Assembly: GCA_948474755.1 (NCBI GenBank)
Contig: CAOLHI010000739.1
Span: forward strand, 1-64,000
Direction: 5' to 3'
From: Ctenosaura bakeri
Taxonomy: Eukaryota; Chordata; Lepidosauria; Squamata; Iguanidae
DNA length: 64,000 nucleotides
Shown here: in pieces, positions 60,101 through 63,032 of the stretch
How positions within the stretch are numbered: the first letter of the stretch is position 1
Layout: each line of letters starts with the position of its first letter
Notes under the pieces: model-generated
Database searches by the model: none
What the model saw: the letters and a program-made list of their open reading frames with translations, nothing else
Told to the model about the DNA's origin: nothing
Program-made: the position numbers and the translations under genes

Positions 60101-63032
60101 TACAAACATTAAATAAACATTAAGCACAGTCCACTTAAAAACATTAAATAAAAACAGTTAAAAGCACATTAAAACCTCTTAGACATTAAGAACCAACATA
60201 CCCATTGCCCTCCCCCAAGCAGTTAAAAGCACCCAAGGTCACCCAATGAATTTCCATGACTGAGCAGGGAATCTAACCCTGGTCTTCTGGTTCATTGTCC
60301 AGCAGTCAACCACTACATAACACTGGCTCTCCAAAGAGTCTTATGGAACCTTAAAAACTTACATGTAATATTTAGCCCACTTCACTCTCCAGTATATCAC
60401 ATCCATATTATGGTGGGAATTCTGCTGGTGAACTATGCTAGAGATTGCAGGGAGGGGGTTTCACGGTCACATAGCAGGAACACAATCTGCCAGGTCTAAC
60501 AACCTACCTTTCCAGTGCCTTACTTTCTGACTGTAGAACCTATATTCTTTTTCCTGCTGCCACTATCATTGATGCTAGTGTAGTTTCACTGCTGTATTGT
60601 ATCAATAGACCTACAGTCTATGTGAGCAAAGGTGAATGCACAAGAGATCTTGGGAACGACTACAAAGTCTTATAAACTAATGACAGTGTATACAATATTT
60701 TAAAATCCTTGTGACTATAAGCAGTTCTACAGCATGTACATCTGAAGAGTTATTATTATTATTATTATAGCTTACTCTTCTTCCAGCATGGATTTGATGG
60801 AAGCAGAAACACCTTAAAGACTTGCATGTCATATTGAGCATAAGCTTTTATAGATTGTAGCCCAGTTCATCCATATTTATGGCCAGAACTCTGTTGGTAA
60901 ACTATGCCAAATGAGCTAGAGATTACAGGGTTTTTCTTCCAAATGTACATAGCAGGATGCAAAAGAACAGAGACTAAAGTCCTTTTTGCAGCTTACCTTG
61001 TGGTGGAGCTGGGTTGTGGGGATCGTGTGAGCAGCCTCTTGCAAGAGGCTCTCACATCCCTGTTGCTTCAGCTCTGCAGCCACTGCCTGCTAGCAAGCAG
61101 GCAGTATGAGAGCCCCTCCTCTTCCTTCCGCAGCGCAGGAAGCACGAGCACCACGGCTCCAGAGCTCCGCACACACAGTAAATGCATGCGGGGACCCGGA
61201 GCAATGCATGATTGCACACCATTTTCGGCTCAAAGCTGAAATTGAAATAGTGCATGATCAGCACCTGCCAGCCCCTGGAGCGTCATGCAATTGCGAGTGC
61301 ATCGTGTGGACCGCTCCTCACAATCGTGTGATGCTCCAGGGGCCCTTTCGCATGGCAAATGCTGTGCAAAAAGGGCCTAAATCTACCAACTCTGAGCAGC
61401 CTAGCTTTCTAGTTACCTTCCTTCCTGGCTGCAGCACTTAACAGTCTTTTTCCTGCTGCAATCATCATTAGTGCTAATGTAGCTCTACTGGTATACTGCA
61501 AAAACAAAGTTCCAGTCTGTGTGTCCAAAAGGATAAGCAAGAGGGATCTTGCAAAAGACTACGCAACTTTACTAACTAAAGTCAGTGTATATATTATTTT
61601 AAAATCTTTGAAACCATAAGCAGTTTACAACATACAGATCTGAACATGTATTATATTATAGGCTGCTTTCCTTCCAGCATGGAAGGCAGCATAAACAGTA
61701 TCTGTAGGCATTCTCCTCTACAAGCACTGACTAGACCTATGGAATGATATAATCATAGGCCCTTTTCACACGGCATTTTCAATGTGAAAGGGCCCCTCGA
61801 GCATTGTGCACATGTAGGGAGCGGTCCACACAACGCACTCACATTTGCGTGATGCTCTAGGGCCCTGCACTCACTTACCTTGTGTGCGGAGCCTCGGGAG
61901 CCAGTCCGGTCGTACTTCCTGTCCAGTGCAGCCTGGGAAGGTCCCAGGCTGCACTGTGAAAGGAAGAGGCGGGGGTCTTGCGCAAGCAGGCGGCAGCTGT
62001 GGAGCTGAAGGAACCGGGACGCGAGAGCCTCTCGCTGGAGGTTGCTCACACAAGCCCCGCATCCCAGCACCATGAAAAGGTAAGCTGCAAAAAGGGTCAT
62101 AAGGTTGGAAGAGACCACAAGGTCCATGGAATCCATCCCCCTGCCATGAAGGAATACATTGTCAAAACATTCCCAGAAGATGGCCATCCAGCATCTGTTT
62201 AAAAACCTCCAAAGAAGGAGATTCCATTGCACTCCCAAGCAGTGCATTCCACTGCCAAACTGCTCTTACCATTCAGAATTTCTTCCTCATGTTTAGATGG
62301 AATCTCTTTTCCTGAAGTTTGAAGCCATTGCTCCATATCATAGTCTCAACTTGATTTTAACACAAGCCTTCAGGCCACAGCTTGCAATTATGGACCTGTA
62401 TATTACAGAAAGCAAGTATGGTGTTACCCAAGATATGAAATCTATATAGCTTTTGTTAATGCTGTTGCTGTATGCTGTAACATACACTTGAAACACTGTT
62501 GGTCCTTTTTTGTGACGTGGAAGAGTGGTTTAAACTTCCTTAAACTTACCAGCTGATAAAGTATGTTTCTGTTCAGGCTTATGGAATGATATAAACTGTG
62601 GCTTTGAGAATGGCTTCATCTGTGAGAGACACAATAGTTCTGTCCATTCAACTGTCGCTCCCACATCACCTGAGCCTCTTGGAGGGTGTGCTGAAGGCTG
62701 GCATTTGTTTGATAACAAGGTAACTCAGCAATAACAAATAGCCTAATAAACCAACTCTTTTCATATAGGGTAGCATGTGCAATAATTTTTAAATAAATTT
62801 ATGGATTGTTGACTATCTAGATCTGCTATGCTAATTACCATTTCATGATGTCAAGATTTATTTTGCTTTTTGATACAATTGACAGAATTTTGGTGAACGT
62901 TTTTCTTTTACCTCCAGTGCTTCCGTATATTTGGTTTTAATGAAGAAGAGAGAAAAAACTGGTCTGCTGCACGCACTGATTGCAAAAACCAAGGAGGAAA
63001 CCTGGCAACTATACCAAGCAAAGCTGTTCAAG
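23178..63032 (+). CDS. MRC1: Macrophage mannose receptor 1-like (MRC1 family), 21 exons, 3' part beyond window
   Basis: Type I membrane endocytic lectin of macrophages, liver sinusoidal and dendritic cells (family knowledge). Exons: 23178-23238, 24920-25321, 26620-26793, 33963-34127, 35257-35370, 37034-37177, 40488-40670, 41716-41873, 43921-44034, 46165-46280, 47897-48045, 48172-48371, 49632-49753, 51979-52057, 54587-54716, 55101-55136, 55238-55407, 57542-57609, 59614-59714, 62577-62719, 62918-63032. All phases join without a stop, giving 981 codons: signal peptide 1-20, cysteine-rich domain about 21-150, fibronectin type II about 155-211, CTLD1 about 225-345, CTLD2 about 358-485, CTLD3 about 505-622, CTLD4 about 640-768, CTLD5 about 787-912, CTLD6 from about 932. 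CTLD4 lacks most Ca2+/sugar ligands; CTLD5 keeps them. Domain order and linkers match MRC1 more than PLA2R1, LY75 or MRC2. Birds have several MRC1-like paralogues, so one-to-one orthology is not certain. Donor of exon 19 is GC. Confidence 0.93.
24045..24529. mobile_element. GGCC-type MITE family 1, interrupted by CR1
   Basis: Left half GGACCCTATCACACTATGCC to about 24108, right half from about 24350 to 24529 ending in the inverted form GTGATATGAACA. Duplication TAT on both sides (24042-24044, 24530-24532). The gap is filled by the CR1 tail at 24110-24346, which inserted later. Confidence 0.65.
24110..24346 (-). mobile_element. CR1 LINE 3' tail nested in a MITE
   Basis: Nearly identical to the first 200 bases of the copy at 21263: CATAGAATCATAG tail, GGCCATCCAGTCCAACCCCC and the VESPSLEVFKQRLDGHLSGV coding remnant on the minus strand. 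It splits the family-1 MITE around it. Confidence 0.85.
24617..24876 (-). mobile_element. tRNA-derived SINE, near complete
   Basis: On the minus strand: head AGAGCCAGTATGG with pol III A box-like and B box-like parts, then CCATGGATACCCACTGGGTG, then the tail TTAGGGTCACCCTAAGTCAG and a (CAA)n end at 24617-24640. It is the fullest copy of this family in the window and sits in intron 1, 40 bases before exon 2. Confidence 0.85.
24920..25321 (+). CDS. MRC1: Exon 2: cysteine-rich (R-type lectin) domain
   Basis: Codes residues 21-154, the beta-trefoil domain that in mammals binds sulphated GalNAc sugars. It contains FKWVSEDQILNMATKLCLAV, the QKWTC repeat motif of R-type lectins, and STWTVYG, whose Trp sits where the stacking Trp of mammalian MRC1 lies. 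Bounded by TTTTACAG and GAAG|GTAAAT. Single large exon, as in MRC1. Confidence 0.93.
25891..26346. mobile_element. GGCC-ended DNA transposon, family 3 (456 bases)
   Basis: Starts GGCCATTTCCGCATGGGG and ends CCCCATGCGGAAATGGCC, a perfect 18-base inverted pair. Flanks ATA and ATT fit a 3-base duplication with one change. GC-rich interior shared in opposite orientation with 39784-40283. No transposase frame. Confidence 0.85.
26620..26793 (+). CDS. MRC1: Exon 3: fibronectin type II domain
   Basis: Codes residues 155-212. Reads GAPCVFPFKYMNKWHVKC then LWCGTTADVDKDSLTGYCPV, with the four cysteines and the CxFPF and WCGTT signatures of a type II module (collagen binding in the family). Acceptor TTTAG, donor AAAG|GTAAGA, phase 1-1. 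Confidence 0.95.
26883..27047. repeat. Short DNA-transposon remnant (GTATAAGAC type)
   Basis: Holds CTGTATTTCCTGGTGTATAAGAC and inverted or repeated GTGTCTTATACTCTGGTGTG parts. This wording is common in reptile non-autonomous DNA elements; the exact family is not identified. Confidence 0.4.
27049..27125. repeat. (GATA)n-(GACA)n-(CA)n compound microsatellite
   Basis: About 12 GATA units followed by GACA and CA units, in intron 3. Directly visible and probably polymorphic. Confidence 0.95.
27215..27416. mobile_element. GGCC-ended MITE, family 1 (202 bases)
   Basis: Starts GGCCATTCCCGCACTACACG and ends with the inverted form of it, GTGTGGGAATGGTC. The flanks are ATA on both sides (27212-27214, 27417-27419). 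The interior halves also pair (TAGTGCTATTATTCCACTTTC against GAAAGCGGAATACTAGCACTA), so the single strand can fold as one long hairpin. Confidence 0.85.
27800..28160 (+). repeat. Unclassified interspersed repeat, copy 3
   Basis: Contains TCAGAAATGAAAACTGGGACAT and GGGGGAGGAAAGAGAAACTGGGACATTG, the opposite-strand form of segments in 18237-18760 and 28690-29060. Heavily diverged. Confidence 0.4.
28690..29060 (-). repeat. Unclassified interspersed repeat, copy 2
   Basis: Shares order and wording with 18237-18760 (TTTTAAAATGTCCCATTTTC, CACTCAATTAATTCAGCAG, CGCCCTTCCCAGTAGGCTGA, CGGTTTTCATCTGTGAAATG). Lies in intron 3. Confidence 0.5.
29846..30010 (+). mobile_element. tRNA-derived SINE, truncated
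   Basis: Plus-strand copy: GGGTTCGATCCCCACCCAGCC (B-box-like), CCACTGGGTGACCTTGGGTG, then the tail TTAGGGCTGCCATAAGTTGG and GACCTGAAG. Same family as 24617-24876, opposite orientation. Confidence 0.8.
30574..30775. mobile_element. GGCC-ended MITE, family 1 (202 bases)
   Basis: GGCCATTTCTTCACTACACTG at the left, GTGTAGTGCAGAAATGGCC at the right, TGA duplicated on both sides (30571-30573, 30776-30778). Same length as the copy at 27215-27416. Confidence 0.88.
30825..31300. mobile_element. GGCC-ended DNA transposon, family 3-related (476 bases)
   Basis: GGCCCTTTCCACACGGGGG at the left, CACATGTGGAAAAGGCC at the right, TGA duplicated (30822-30824, 31301-31303). GC-rich interior with an internal palindrome AAAACCACTTTTCATGTGGTTTT near 30980. 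No transposase. It lies 49 bases after the family-1 copy above. Confidence 0.85.
31399..31457. repeat. (CA)n and (GA)n microsatellites
   Basis: A run of about 12 CA units followed, after a short spacer, by about 9 GA units in intron 3. Confidence 0.95.
32070..32122. repeat. (CCTT)n microsatellite
   Basis: About 11 tandem CTTC units after three CCTC units, a polypyrimidine tract of more than 50 bases. Confidence 0.95.
32299..32490. repeat. Minisatellite of GGGCACCAACCCTGAAAACTG units
   Basis: Five to six imperfect units of about 25-45 bases, such as TCAGGGCACCAACCCTGAAAAC, alternating with GGTTGGGCAACAACCCAGAAAA. It lies in intron 3. Confidence 0.85.
32299..33133 (-). mobile_element. Candidate solo LTR (835 bases) with expanded end
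   Basis: Ends are TGTTAGG and CCTAACA. On the minus strand a TTCAATAAACT polyadenylation-like site lies at about 32680, as in the two LTR families upstream. The first 190 plus-strand bases are a tandem array of the terminus itself (see 32299-32490). No target duplication is seen (AAAA against GCCC), so the call is tentative. Confidence 0.45.
33963..34127 (+). CDS. MRC1: Exon 4: start of CTLD1
   Basis: Codes residues 213-267, including ALTWYQARKSCQQQNAELLN, the first conserved Cys and helix of a C-type lectin fold. Acceptor CTTACAG, donor ACAG|GTATAA. Preceded by the largest intron seen, 7.2 kb. Confidence 0.95.
34350..34530 (-). mobile_element. LINE-type 3' tail remnant (L2/CR1-like)
   Basis: The stretch ending CTCAGGGCAGCCTATTAAGT, followed by AAACAATCTAAAACAATAAA, has the wording of an inverted LINE 3' end as seen in better form at 57840-58010. 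Diverged. Confidence 0.35.
35257..35370 (+). CDS. MRC1: Exon 5: middle of CTLD1
   Basis: Codes residues 268-305 with the YWIGLNSLDFDSGWKWTG core (WIGL motif) and FRYLNWASG. No EPN triplet, as in mammalian CTLD1, which does not bind sugar. Acceptor TTGACAG, donor TCAG|GTAGGT. Confidence 0.95.
35508..35695. repeat. GC-rich repeat with CCATGCCCCC units
   Basis: Contains five spaced copies of (G/A)CCATGCCCC(C/G) or CCACGCCCC in an otherwise AT-rich intron, ending TCCAAGCTCCGCCACTGCTT. Sharp composition borders mark it as an inserted repeat of unknown class. Confidence 0.5.
37034..37177 (+). CDS. MRC1: Exon 6: end of CTLD1 and linker
   Basis: Codes residues 306-353, with KWVNFKCDQKLGYICKKE carrying the last two conserved cysteines, then a Ser-rich linker. 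Acceptor TTTAAAAAG is short of pyrimidines, but the frame, phase and homology support it. Donor TCAG|GTAGGA. Confidence 0.92.
37235..38355 (-). mobile_element. tRNA-derived SINE split by a solo LTR
   Basis: Tail part at 37240-37303 (TGCCTTCAAGACATTTCCAACTTATGGTG) and head part at 38191-38355 (GGTCACCCAGTGGCTTTCC, GATTGAAACCCTGATCCC). The two halves are in register with the full copy at 24617-24876, and the break is filled by 37308-38190. Confidence 0.8.
37308..38190 (-). mobile_element. Solo LTR, 883 bases, minus orientation
   Basis: Starts TGTTACCCTAAG and ends GGTATGGTAGCA (one change from GTAACA). GGGT is duplicated on both sides (37304-37307, 38191-38194). Its left end resembles the reverse complement of the right end of the LTR at 16489-17360, and TATAAAAA lies on the minus strand near 37715. 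In intron 6, against the gene direction. Confidence 0.75.
39285..39475 (-). mobile_element. tRNA-derived SINE
   Basis: TGTTGTGTGCCTTCAAGTCG, AACCTATCACAGGGTTTTC, CTGAGAGAGTGTGATTTG and AAGGTCACCCAATGAGTTTC in the same order as the copy at 24617. The head end is incomplete. Intron 6. Confidence 0.82.
39784..40283. mobile_element. GGCC-ended DNA transposon, family 3 (500 bases)
   Basis: GGCCCTTTCCGCCCAAGGCG at the left, TTGCAGAAAGGGCC at the right, TAT duplicated (39781-39783, 40284-40286). Interior matches 25891-26346 in reverse: GCTCCGGCTTCCAAAATGGC, CTCGACCAAC and GATCGCAGGCTCGCA. It lies 204 bases before exon 7. Confidence 0.85.
40488..40670 (+). CDS. MRC1: Exon 7: start of CTLD2
   Basis: Codes residues 354-414 with KCQDGWVGYAGHCYHLNRE, then SSCRKADGDLISIHNIEEYS and QLGY. 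Acceptor CTTTTAG, donor TACA|GTATGT. Phase 1 on both sides. Confidence 0.95.
41716..41873 (+). CDS. MRC1: Exon 8: middle of CTLD2
   Basis: Codes residues 415-467 with LLWIGLNDQKTAMYFEWSDG and RGEPTHINNVQEDCV. EPT replaces EPN at 450-452, similar to the EPS of mammalian CTLD2, so sugar binding is not expected. Ends in phase 0 at GAG|GTAAAC. Confidence 0.95.
42119..42344 (-). mobile_element. tRNA-derived SINE, second family, with 17-base duplication
   Basis: Minus strand: GCCCTGGTGGCACAGTGG (A box), GGTTGTGAGTTCAATCC (B box), AGTTGACTCAGCCTTCC, CCCAGCTTGTTGGGGGC, AAGCGGTATAGAAATG tail. The 17 bases AAGACCTCATATGATTG stand on both sides (42102-42118, 42345-42361), a textbook LINE-type target duplication. 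Intron 8. Confidence 0.9.
42739..43169. mobile_element. GGCC-ended DNA transposon, family 2 (431 bases)
   Basis: GGCCCTTTTCACACAGC at the left, GCTGTGGAAAGGGCC at the right, TTA duplicated (42736-42738, 43170-43172). Interior words shared with 50539, 60978 and 61758: GGAGCATTGCGCGATTGTGA, TCATTTTCGGCT and GAAGGAAGAGGAGGAG. No transposase. Confidence 0.87.
43921..44034 (+). CDS. MRC1: Exon 9: end of CTLD2
   Basis: Codes residues 468-505, NGYWQDYFCEEELGYICKGK, then an acidic linker leading to the first Cys of CTLD3. The usual ND ligand pair is QD here (472-473). Acceptor ATGTCCAG, donor AAA|GTAAGT. Confidence 0.95.
46165..46280 (+). CDS. MRC1: Exon 10: start of CTLD3
   Basis: Codes residues 506-543, GWKRHGLYCYFIGQTAVTFS and FCEANKGFLTSVED. 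Acceptor TGTGCAG, donor ACAG|GTATAT, phase 0 to 2. A long CA/TA microsatellite begins 40 bases after the donor. Confidence 0.94.
46320..46405. repeat. CA/TA microsatellite
   Basis: Alternating CA and TATA blocks over about 85 bases, starting 40 bases after the exon 10 donor. Confidence 0.95.
47897..48045 (+). CDS. MRC1: Exon 11: middle of CTLD3
   Basis: Codes residues 544-593, YEQAYLTSLIGLRSERYFWI, then GTFNWTNGD and FTHWNSEMPG. EMP stands where a sugar-binding domain has EPN. Followed by an intron of only 126 bases. Confidence 0.95.
48172..48371 (+). CDS. MRC1: Exon 12: end of CTLD3, linker, first strand of CTLD4
   Basis: Codes residues 594-660: HPGCVAMRTGTAAGLWDVVD, FLCKQWAEG, a Pro/Thr linker, then CPEGWNPSPTRSVCFK opening CTLD4. 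Acceptor CTCAAAAAG is pyrimidine-poor near the AG. Donor AAA|GTAGGT, phase 0. Confidence 0.94.
48528..48914. mobile_element. Tigger/mariner-type MITE (387 bases)
   Basis: CAGTCAGCCCTCCACATTTG at the left and GAATGTGGAGGGATGACT at the right are inverted, between TA dinucleotides (48526-48527, 48915-48916). The TA target and CAGT ends fit the Tigger/pogo group. Intron 12. Confidence 0.75.
49074..49264 (-). mobile_element. tRNA-derived SINE
   Basis: TGTGTGGCTTCAAGCC, GGTGACCCCAAGGTGAATC, GGTCACCCAGTGGGTTTCC and AACCACTACAACACATTGCC give the same order as 24617-24876. Part of the middle is deleted. Intron 12. Confidence 0.8.
49632..49753 (+). CDS. MRC1: Exon 13: helices of CTLD4
   Basis: Codes residues 661-700, KKTWFEARDFCREIGGDLVS then IHDQEEQNWLES. 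Acceptor GACTTTAG, donor CACA|GTGAGT, phase 2. This half of CTLD4 is well conserved, unlike its binding half in exon 15. Confidence 0.94.
50539..50958. mobile_element. GGCC-ended DNA transposon, family 2 (about 420 bases)
   Basis: GGCCCTTTTCACACAGTATTTG at the left and GTTGCAGAAAGGGCC at the right; interior aligned with 42739-43169. The left flank has changed (TACGG), so no clear duplication remains. Intron 13. Confidence 0.78.
51461..51665 (+). mobile_element. 5S-rRNA-derived SINE
   Basis: Head CATCTGATCTTGGTAG...AAGTAGGGTCAGCCCTGGTTAG and ACTTGGATGAGAGACCACC follow 5S rRNA from its middle to its internal promoter C box. The tail AAGAAAACACTATGAAATTC...GACTTGAAGACACACAG matches the tail of the tRNA-derived SINEs in this window. 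It is not a 5S gene: the first 30 or so bases and the 3' stem are missing. Confidence 0.88.
51922..51948. repeat. (CA)n microsatellite before exon 14
   Basis: About 12 CA units ending 30 bases before the exon 14 acceptor, in the polypyrimidine/branch region. Confidence 0.95.
51979..52057 (+). CDS. MRC1: Exon 14: core of CTLD4
   Basis: Codes residues 701-727, DGYWIGLNIIDPGKGMTWSD ESP, the WIGL core. Acceptor TATTTCAG, donor CCT|GTAAGT, phase 0. The loop between the helix and WIGL is shorter than in mammals. Confidence 0.94.
52205..52443 (-). mobile_element. tRNA-derived SINE, second family
   Basis: Minus strand: GCCCTGGTGGTGCAGTGG, GGTTGTGAGTTCGATCCTGC, GTTGACTCAGGCTTCC, CCCAGCTTGTTGGGGGC. 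Same family as 42119-42344. The left part (52205-52290) carries GTATCCCGCCTCTCC, a LINE-like tail from a different element. Confidence 0.8.
54587..54716 (+). CDS. MRC1: Exon 15: binding half of CTLD4, ligands lost
   Basis: Codes residues 728-770, including NIGWFFSRNEPGCKMMHG and YYGMWITVLCDYLNKWICQI. Conserved cysteines C743 and C758 and the WIC end are kept. The EPN triplet is EPG (740-742), the following acidic ligand is deleted, and the W-N-D triplet reads W-I-T (753-755). Frame and splice sites are clean, so this is not simple pseudogene decay. Confidence 0.93.
55101..55136 (+). CDS. MRC1: Exon 16: 36-base linker micro-exon
   Basis: Codes 12 residues, IPLKPEPKQTF, the Pro-rich CTLD4-CTLD5 linker, in phase 1-1. 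The Lys-Pro-Glu-Pro wording matches the MRC1 linker. The next intron is only 101 bases. Because it is symmetric, skipping it would keep the frame. Confidence 0.88.
55238..55407 (+). CDS. MRC1: Exon 17: start of CTLD5
   Basis: Codes residues 783-839, EDGWVAHEGNEYYFSNNTLP, then AFCKTHGGGLTIIETESERK. Two possible N-glycosylation sites would need checking; NNT is one. Acceptor TTTTCCAG, donor TAT|GTAAGA, phase 0. Confidence 0.95.
55526..56226. mobile_element. SPIN-like hAT element (701 bases) with GC-rich core
   Basis: The left end CAGTGGTTCTCAACCTGTGG and the right end GGTTGAGAACCACTG are the known ends of the SPIN (Space Invader) hAT family; GGGGTCGCCTAAGACCATC and CACCACAACATGAGGAACTG also match. 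TTCTAGAT is duplicated perfectly on both sides (55518-55525, 56227-56234), the 8 bases expected of hAT. Between about 55630 and 56130 lies very GC-rich DNA, unlike the usual short SPIN derivatives. No transposase frame. In intron 17. Confidence 0.9.
56517..56800 (+). mobile_element. CR1 LINE 3' fragment
   Basis: Plus-strand remnant: [40 protein letters not shown], then RFHLNLRKNFLTVRAV. Same coding end as 21263-21715 but without the octamer tail. Confidence 0.88.
57110..57465 (+). pseudogene. DIRS tyrosine recombinase relic in intron 17
   Basis: In broken plus-strand frames it reads EYKNLYPPVTIL, PFKPMAL, WKTAFLVTVTSIRTAS and LRFHKDKVVICPNISFLL. These line up in order with LHHLYPPVSPP, NAFLVAVTSARRAGEI and VFHRDKVVLSPYFPL of the recombinase at 9970-11000. 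Several stops show long decay. It ends about 80 bases before exon 18. Confidence 0.7.
57542..57609 (+). CDS. MRC1: Exon 18: core of CTLD5
   Basis: Codes residues 840-861, QHTSFIGLMLSLDGKF, with FIGL in the WIGL position. Acceptor TATTTTAG, donor TTTGG|GTAAGT, phase 2. A DIRS recombinase relic ends only about 80 bases before this exon. Confidence 0.93.
57840..58010 (+). mobile_element. LINE 3' tail (L2/CR1-like)
   Basis: TTGTAAGCCCGTTTGAGTCC, GGGGGAAAGCAGGGTATAAA TAAAG is the common 3' end of a reptile LINE or its SINE partner, followed by a GATAAT microsatellite at 58008-58043. Confidence 0.55.
58008..58043. repeat. (GATAAT)/(AAT)n microsatellite
   Basis: Tandem GATAAT units passing into AAT units, attached to the LINE tail before it. 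Confidence 0.9.
59614..59714 (+). CDS. MRC1: Exon 19: binding half of CTLD5, GC donor
   Basis: Codes residues 862-895, WMDGSPVTYVAW and DEPNFANEDENCVVM. EPN at 878-880 and the following acidic residue are present, as in sugar-binding CTLDs. Acceptor CTTCAG; the donor is TCAG|GCAAGT, a GC donor otherwise identical to consensus. Joining here restores SGLWND with exon 20 in phase 1. Confidence 0.92.
60226..60335 (-). mobile_element. tRNA-derived SINE, head part
   Basis: AAGGTCACCCAATGAATTTCC, GAATCTAACCCTGGTC, AACCACTACATAACACTGGC is the head and middle of the family at 24617. The tail is missing. Intron 19. Confidence 0.75.
60978..61377. mobile_element. GGCC-ended DNA transposon, family 2 (400 bases), inverted
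   Basis: Right end GCAAAAAGGGCC, left end changed to AGTCCTTTTTGCAGC; TAA duplicated (60975-60977, 61378-61380). The interior is the reverse of 42739-43169. Intron 19. Confidence 0.83.
61758..62098. mobile_element. GGCC-ended DNA transposon, family 2 (341 bases), inside a CR1 tail
   Basis: GGCCCTTTTCACACGGC at the left, GCTGCAAAAAGGGTC at the right, ATA duplicated (61755-61757, 62099-62101). It cuts the CR1 octamer tail: AATCATA stands before it and AGGTTGGAAGAGACC follows directly. Confidence 0.83.
62102..62350 (-). mobile_element. CR1 LINE 3' tail
   Basis: AGGTTGGAAGAGACCAC, GGCCATCCAGCATCTG, AAAAACCTCCAAAGAAGG and GATGGAATCTCTTTTCCTG in the order of the copy at 21263, older and more diverged. 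It lies 230 bases before exon 20. Confidence 0.82.
62577..62719 (+). CDS. MRC1: Exon 20: end of CTLD5, linker, first strand of CTLD6
   Basis: Codes residues 896-943, LWNDINCGFENGFICERHNS, then a Ser/Thr/Pro linker and GCAEGWHLFDNK. The WND (898-900) completes the Ca2+ site with EPN of exon 19. Acceptor GTTCAG, donor AAG|GTAACT, phase 0. Confidence 0.94.
62918..63032 (+). CDS. MRC1: Exon 21: first half of CTLD6
   Basis: Codes residues 944-981, CFRIFGFNEEERKNWSAART then DCKNQGGNLATIPS. Acceptor CCTCCAG, donor CAAG|GTGTGT, phase 1. The remaining exons of CTLD6 to the cytoplasmic tail lie beyond 64000. Confidence 0.94.
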
